A DNA stretch of 64,000 bases from positions 1 through 64,000 of the forward strand of contig NZ_QEST01000184.1 in assembly GCF_003311645.1 (NCBI RefSeq), in the 5' to 3' direction. Positions within the stretch are counted from its first letter, which is position 1. Every line of letters starts with the position of its first letter. Below the pieces are notes generated by a model. It was not told the origin of the DNA and ran no database searches. It saw only the letters and a list, made by a program, of their open reading frames with translations. Position numbers and translations under genes: made by a program. Source of the stretch: Streptomyces sp. PT12 (GTDB lineage Bacteria > Actinomycetota > Actinomycetes > Streptomycetales > Streptomycetaceae). Of the stretch, positions 62,315 through 64,000 are shown in pieces.

Positions 62315-63457
62315 GTGATACCCAAGACCTGCAAGATCGAGAGCTTCTTCGGGGAGTGGGAGTTCGCCGTCGAGTACGTGGCCTGCGCCTCGGACGTGGA
62401 CGGCCTCACCCTGCGCGAGGTGCTCGACCTCGCCGATCCCGAGACCCTCGCCCTATGGGAGGGACTCGAGCTCGGCTACACCGAGACCACAGGGCACCCG
62501 CTGCTGCGCGAGGCGATCGCCGACGAGTACACGAAGACCGACGCCGACGGCATCACCGTCTGCGGCGGCGGAGCGGTCGAGGCGCTGTTCCTCGTCAGCC
62601 ATGCCCTCATCGGCCCCGGTGACCACGCCGTCGTCATCTGGCCTGCCTTCGAGCCCCTGCACCGCATCGTCCCGGCCCTCGGCGCCGAGTTCACCCCGGT
62701 CCCGCTGGACGCGGAGAACGGCTGGCGGCTCGACCTCGACGCGGTCCGCCGGGCCATCAGGCCCACCACCCGTGCGCTGTTCATCAACTTCCCGCACAAC
62801 CCGACGGGAGCGCTGCCGAGCCGTGCGGAGTTCGAGGCCCTGGTCGCCCTGGGCGCCGAAGCGGGAGTCACCGTCGTCTCCGACGAGGTCTATCGCCATC
62901 TGGAGTTCGAGCCCGGAGCGACGCTCCCCGCCGCGGCCGACCTGGACGAGAACGCCGTCAGCGTGGGGGTCATGTCGAAGGCGTACGCCCTGGCAGGGCT
63001 GCGCGTCGGCTGGATGGCCACGCGCAACACAGCTCTGACGGCCGCGGCCCGTACCCTCAAGGACTACACGACGGTCTGCGCCTCGGCGCCCGCGGAGATC
63101 CTCTCCCTCATCGCCCTCAGGGCACGGGACCAGCTGGTCGAACGCAGCAAGCGGATCATCCTCGACAACCTGGGGCACGCCGACTCGTTCTTCAGGAAGC
63201 ACCCTGACGCCTTCGCCTGGGAGCCGCCGCGCGCCGGAATGGTCGCCTTCCCGAAGCTGACGCTCCCCACCCCGGCGCACGAGTTCGTGAGCGATCTCGT
63301 GCGTGAGGAAAGCGTCCTGCTGCTGCCGGACAGCGTCTTCGACACCACCGACAACCGCTTCCGCATCGGCCTGGGCCGCACCTCGCTCCCGCTCGCCCTC
63401 GACCGCATGGACGCGTTTCTCACCCGGCACGCTCGCCACGGAAGGAGCCAGCGGTGA
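62315..63457 (+). CDS. Class I/II PLP-dependent aminotransferase-fold enzyme
   Basis: A 380-residue fold-type I enzyme: IESFFGEWEFAVEYVACASD, LELGYTETTGHPLLREAIAD, VCGGGAVEALFLVSHALIGP, FINFPHNPTGALPSRAEFEA (Asn contacting PLP), VVSDEVYRHLEF (Asp/Tyr pair), GVMSKAYALAGLRVGWMA with the PLP-Lys near residue 221, and NRFRIGLGRTSLP. Relatives in natural-product clusters include transaminases and cyclases such as capreomycidine synthase; which applies here is open. GTG 62315. Its stop overlaps the next gene start (GTGA). Confidence 0.9.
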   Translation: MIPKTCKIESFFGEWEFAVEYVACASDVDGLTLREVLDLADPETLALWEGLELGYTETTGHPLLREAIADEYTKTDADGITVCGGGAVEALFLVSHALIGPGDHAVVIWPAFEPLHRIVPALGAEFTPVPLDAENGWRLDLDAVRRAIRPTTRALFINFPHNPTGALPSRAEFEALVALGAEAGVTVVSDEVYRHLEFEPGATLPAAADLDENAVSVGVMSKAYALAGLRVGWMATRNTALTAAARTLKDYTTVCASAPAEILSLIALRARDQLVERSKRIILDNLGHADSFFRKHPDAFAWEPPRAGMVAFPKLTLPTPAHEFVSDLVREESVLLLPDSVFDTTDNRFRIGLGRTSLPLALDRMDAFLTRHARHGRSQR

Positions 63458-64000
63458 ACCCCGGTGAGCCCGATCGGCTCGTAGCCATGTTCCTGAAGTC
63501 CGCACAGGCCACACCGGATCGCGTCGCGATCCGGGACAGCGGCGGCTCGTGGACCTACGCCGAGACCGCCGCCGCGGCCGCGGACCTGGCCGACCGGCTC
63601 TCCGCCGCCGGGGTCGAGCCGGGCCACCGGGTCGGGGTCATGGCGGCGCGCCGGGCCGGCGGCCCGGTGGCGATCCTGGCCGCCCTGTGGAGCGGAGCCG
63701 CGTACGTTCCGATCGACCCCGGCTGGCCTGCCGCCCGGCGCGCGGCGGTCCTGCGGGGCGCCGAGGCGCGGACGGTGGTGGCGGTCGACACCGCGCACGA
63801 GACGCCCGATGACGTGCCGCGCCTGGACCTGACGACGCCCCAGCTGCTGCGGGCCCCGGGCGCCCCGCCCTCCTCCCCGCGCCCCCGTCCGCACCCGGGC
63901 GCCGCCTATGTGATCTTCACGTCAGGATCGACCGGTACGCCCAAGGGCGTCGAGGTCCGGTCGGCCGCGGCAGGCGGACTGGTGGAGTCGGTGGCGTCGC
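63454..64000 (+). CDS. Second NRPS adenylation-domain protein, 3' end beyond window
   Basis: GTG 63454 overlaps the aminotransferase stop. The visible 182 codons read VNPGEPDRLVAMFLKSAQAT, PDRVAIRDSGGSWTYAET (A1 region), LWSGAAYVPIDPGWPAARRA (A2) and AAYVIFTSGSTGTPKGVEV (A3, ATP loop). The domain is typical of the front of NRPS adenylation domains; whether carrier or condensation domains follow cannot be seen. Direct coupling puts it in one operon with the aminotransferase. Confidence 0.88.
   Translation, partial: MNPGEPDRLVAMFLKSAQATPDRVAIRDSGGSWTYAETAAAAADLADRLSAAGVEPGHRVGVMAARRAGGPVAILAALWSGAAYVPIDPGWPAARRAAVLRGAEARTVVAVDTAHETPDDVPRLDLTTPQLLRAPGAPPSSPRPRPHPGAAYVIFTSGSTGTPKGVEVRSAAAGGLVESVAS

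Noticed and set aside
1-64000. tRNA or rRNA genes
   Set aside because: Reading the intergenic regions on both strands I found no cloverleaf with TTCGA-type loop or rRNA-like stretch; a covariance search would be needed to be certain.

Overview
The window is very GC-rich actinomycete DNA and looks like Streptomyces or a close relative. Evidence is the strong GC bias at third codon positions, many GTG/TTG starts, dense 4-nt gene overlaps, mycothiol metabolism (Mca), a SigE-family sigma factor, and a core gene order (deoC, phosphohexomutase, purine nucleoside phosphorylase, lpdA, DeoR regulator, acyl-CoA carboxylase alpha, Maf, epsilon, beta, biotin ligase, adenylate cyclase, hutH, msrA, metB, ilvA, mca, greA). 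From memory this matches the SCO4914-SCO4967 interval of S. coelicolor; that is recalled, not computed.

Layout. 1-10.3 kb: deoC (cut by the window edge), an ECF sigma factor with a membrane partner, a PH-domain protein, then a strip of decayed genes at 3.1-6.0 kb (antitoxin with frameshifted PIN toxin, second PIN remnant, OYE flavoenzyme remnant, aldo/keto reductase pseudogene), followed by a carbon-nitrogen hydrolase, phosphohexomutase, PNP and gamma-glutamylcyclotransferase-like genes. 10.4-20.6 kb: lpdA, a DeoR regulator, the acyl-CoA carboxylase genes with maf and a 44-residue membrane protein, birA and adenylate cyclase. 20.6-21.4 kb is non-coding and full of GC palindromes. 21.4-26.1 kb: a three-subunit PaoABC-like molybdenum hydroxylase and an enoyl-CoA hydratase. 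26.5-33.6 kb: a GAF-GGDEF protein, hutH, two small unknown genes, an L,D-transpeptidase lipoprotein, a gamma-carbonic-anhydrase-like protein, an FAH-family protein and an internally deleted 2-hydroxyacid dehydrogenase. 33.7-39.8 kb: a six-gene Mrp antiporter operon. 39.8-40.6 kb is a deletion scar. 40.8-45.5 kb: a Tat-exported PhoD-type phosphatase, an aldo/keto reductase, an NmrA-like protein and a divergent LysR regulator. 45.5-47.1 kb: a two-gene toxin-antitoxin-like cassette between msrA and a second, diverged copy of the msrA 3' end. 47.1-59.4 kb: a TPR-like membrane protein, metB, a MarR regulator, ilvA, a DrrAB-type ABC exporter, a membrane-anchored NTPase-TPR protein, mca, a DUF4307-type protein and greA. 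From about 60 kb a biosynthetic gene cluster starts and runs off the right edge: a stand-alone adenylation enzyme, a truncated SyrP/TauD-like protein, a class I/II aminotransferase and a second adenylation protein.

How genes work together. deoC and PNP each carry the same perfect 12-bp palindrome 20-25 bp before their starts, which suggests one regulator for nucleoside salvage. The carboxylase subunits plus biotin ligase form a biotin-dependent acyl-CoA carboxylase system. The Mrp genes encode one membrane complex.

Most unusual observations: (i) short tandem repeats of different periods that each span the stop codon of a gene, at four or five separate places; (ii) a 65-bp perfect palindrome that coincides with a frameshift in the toxin-like gene; (iii) the cassette at msrA with a displaced second 3' end; (iv) a terminator-like hairpin with a T-run in the greA leader; (v) the NRPS-like locus at the right edge, whose dioxygenase has kept only the C-terminal half of its fold.
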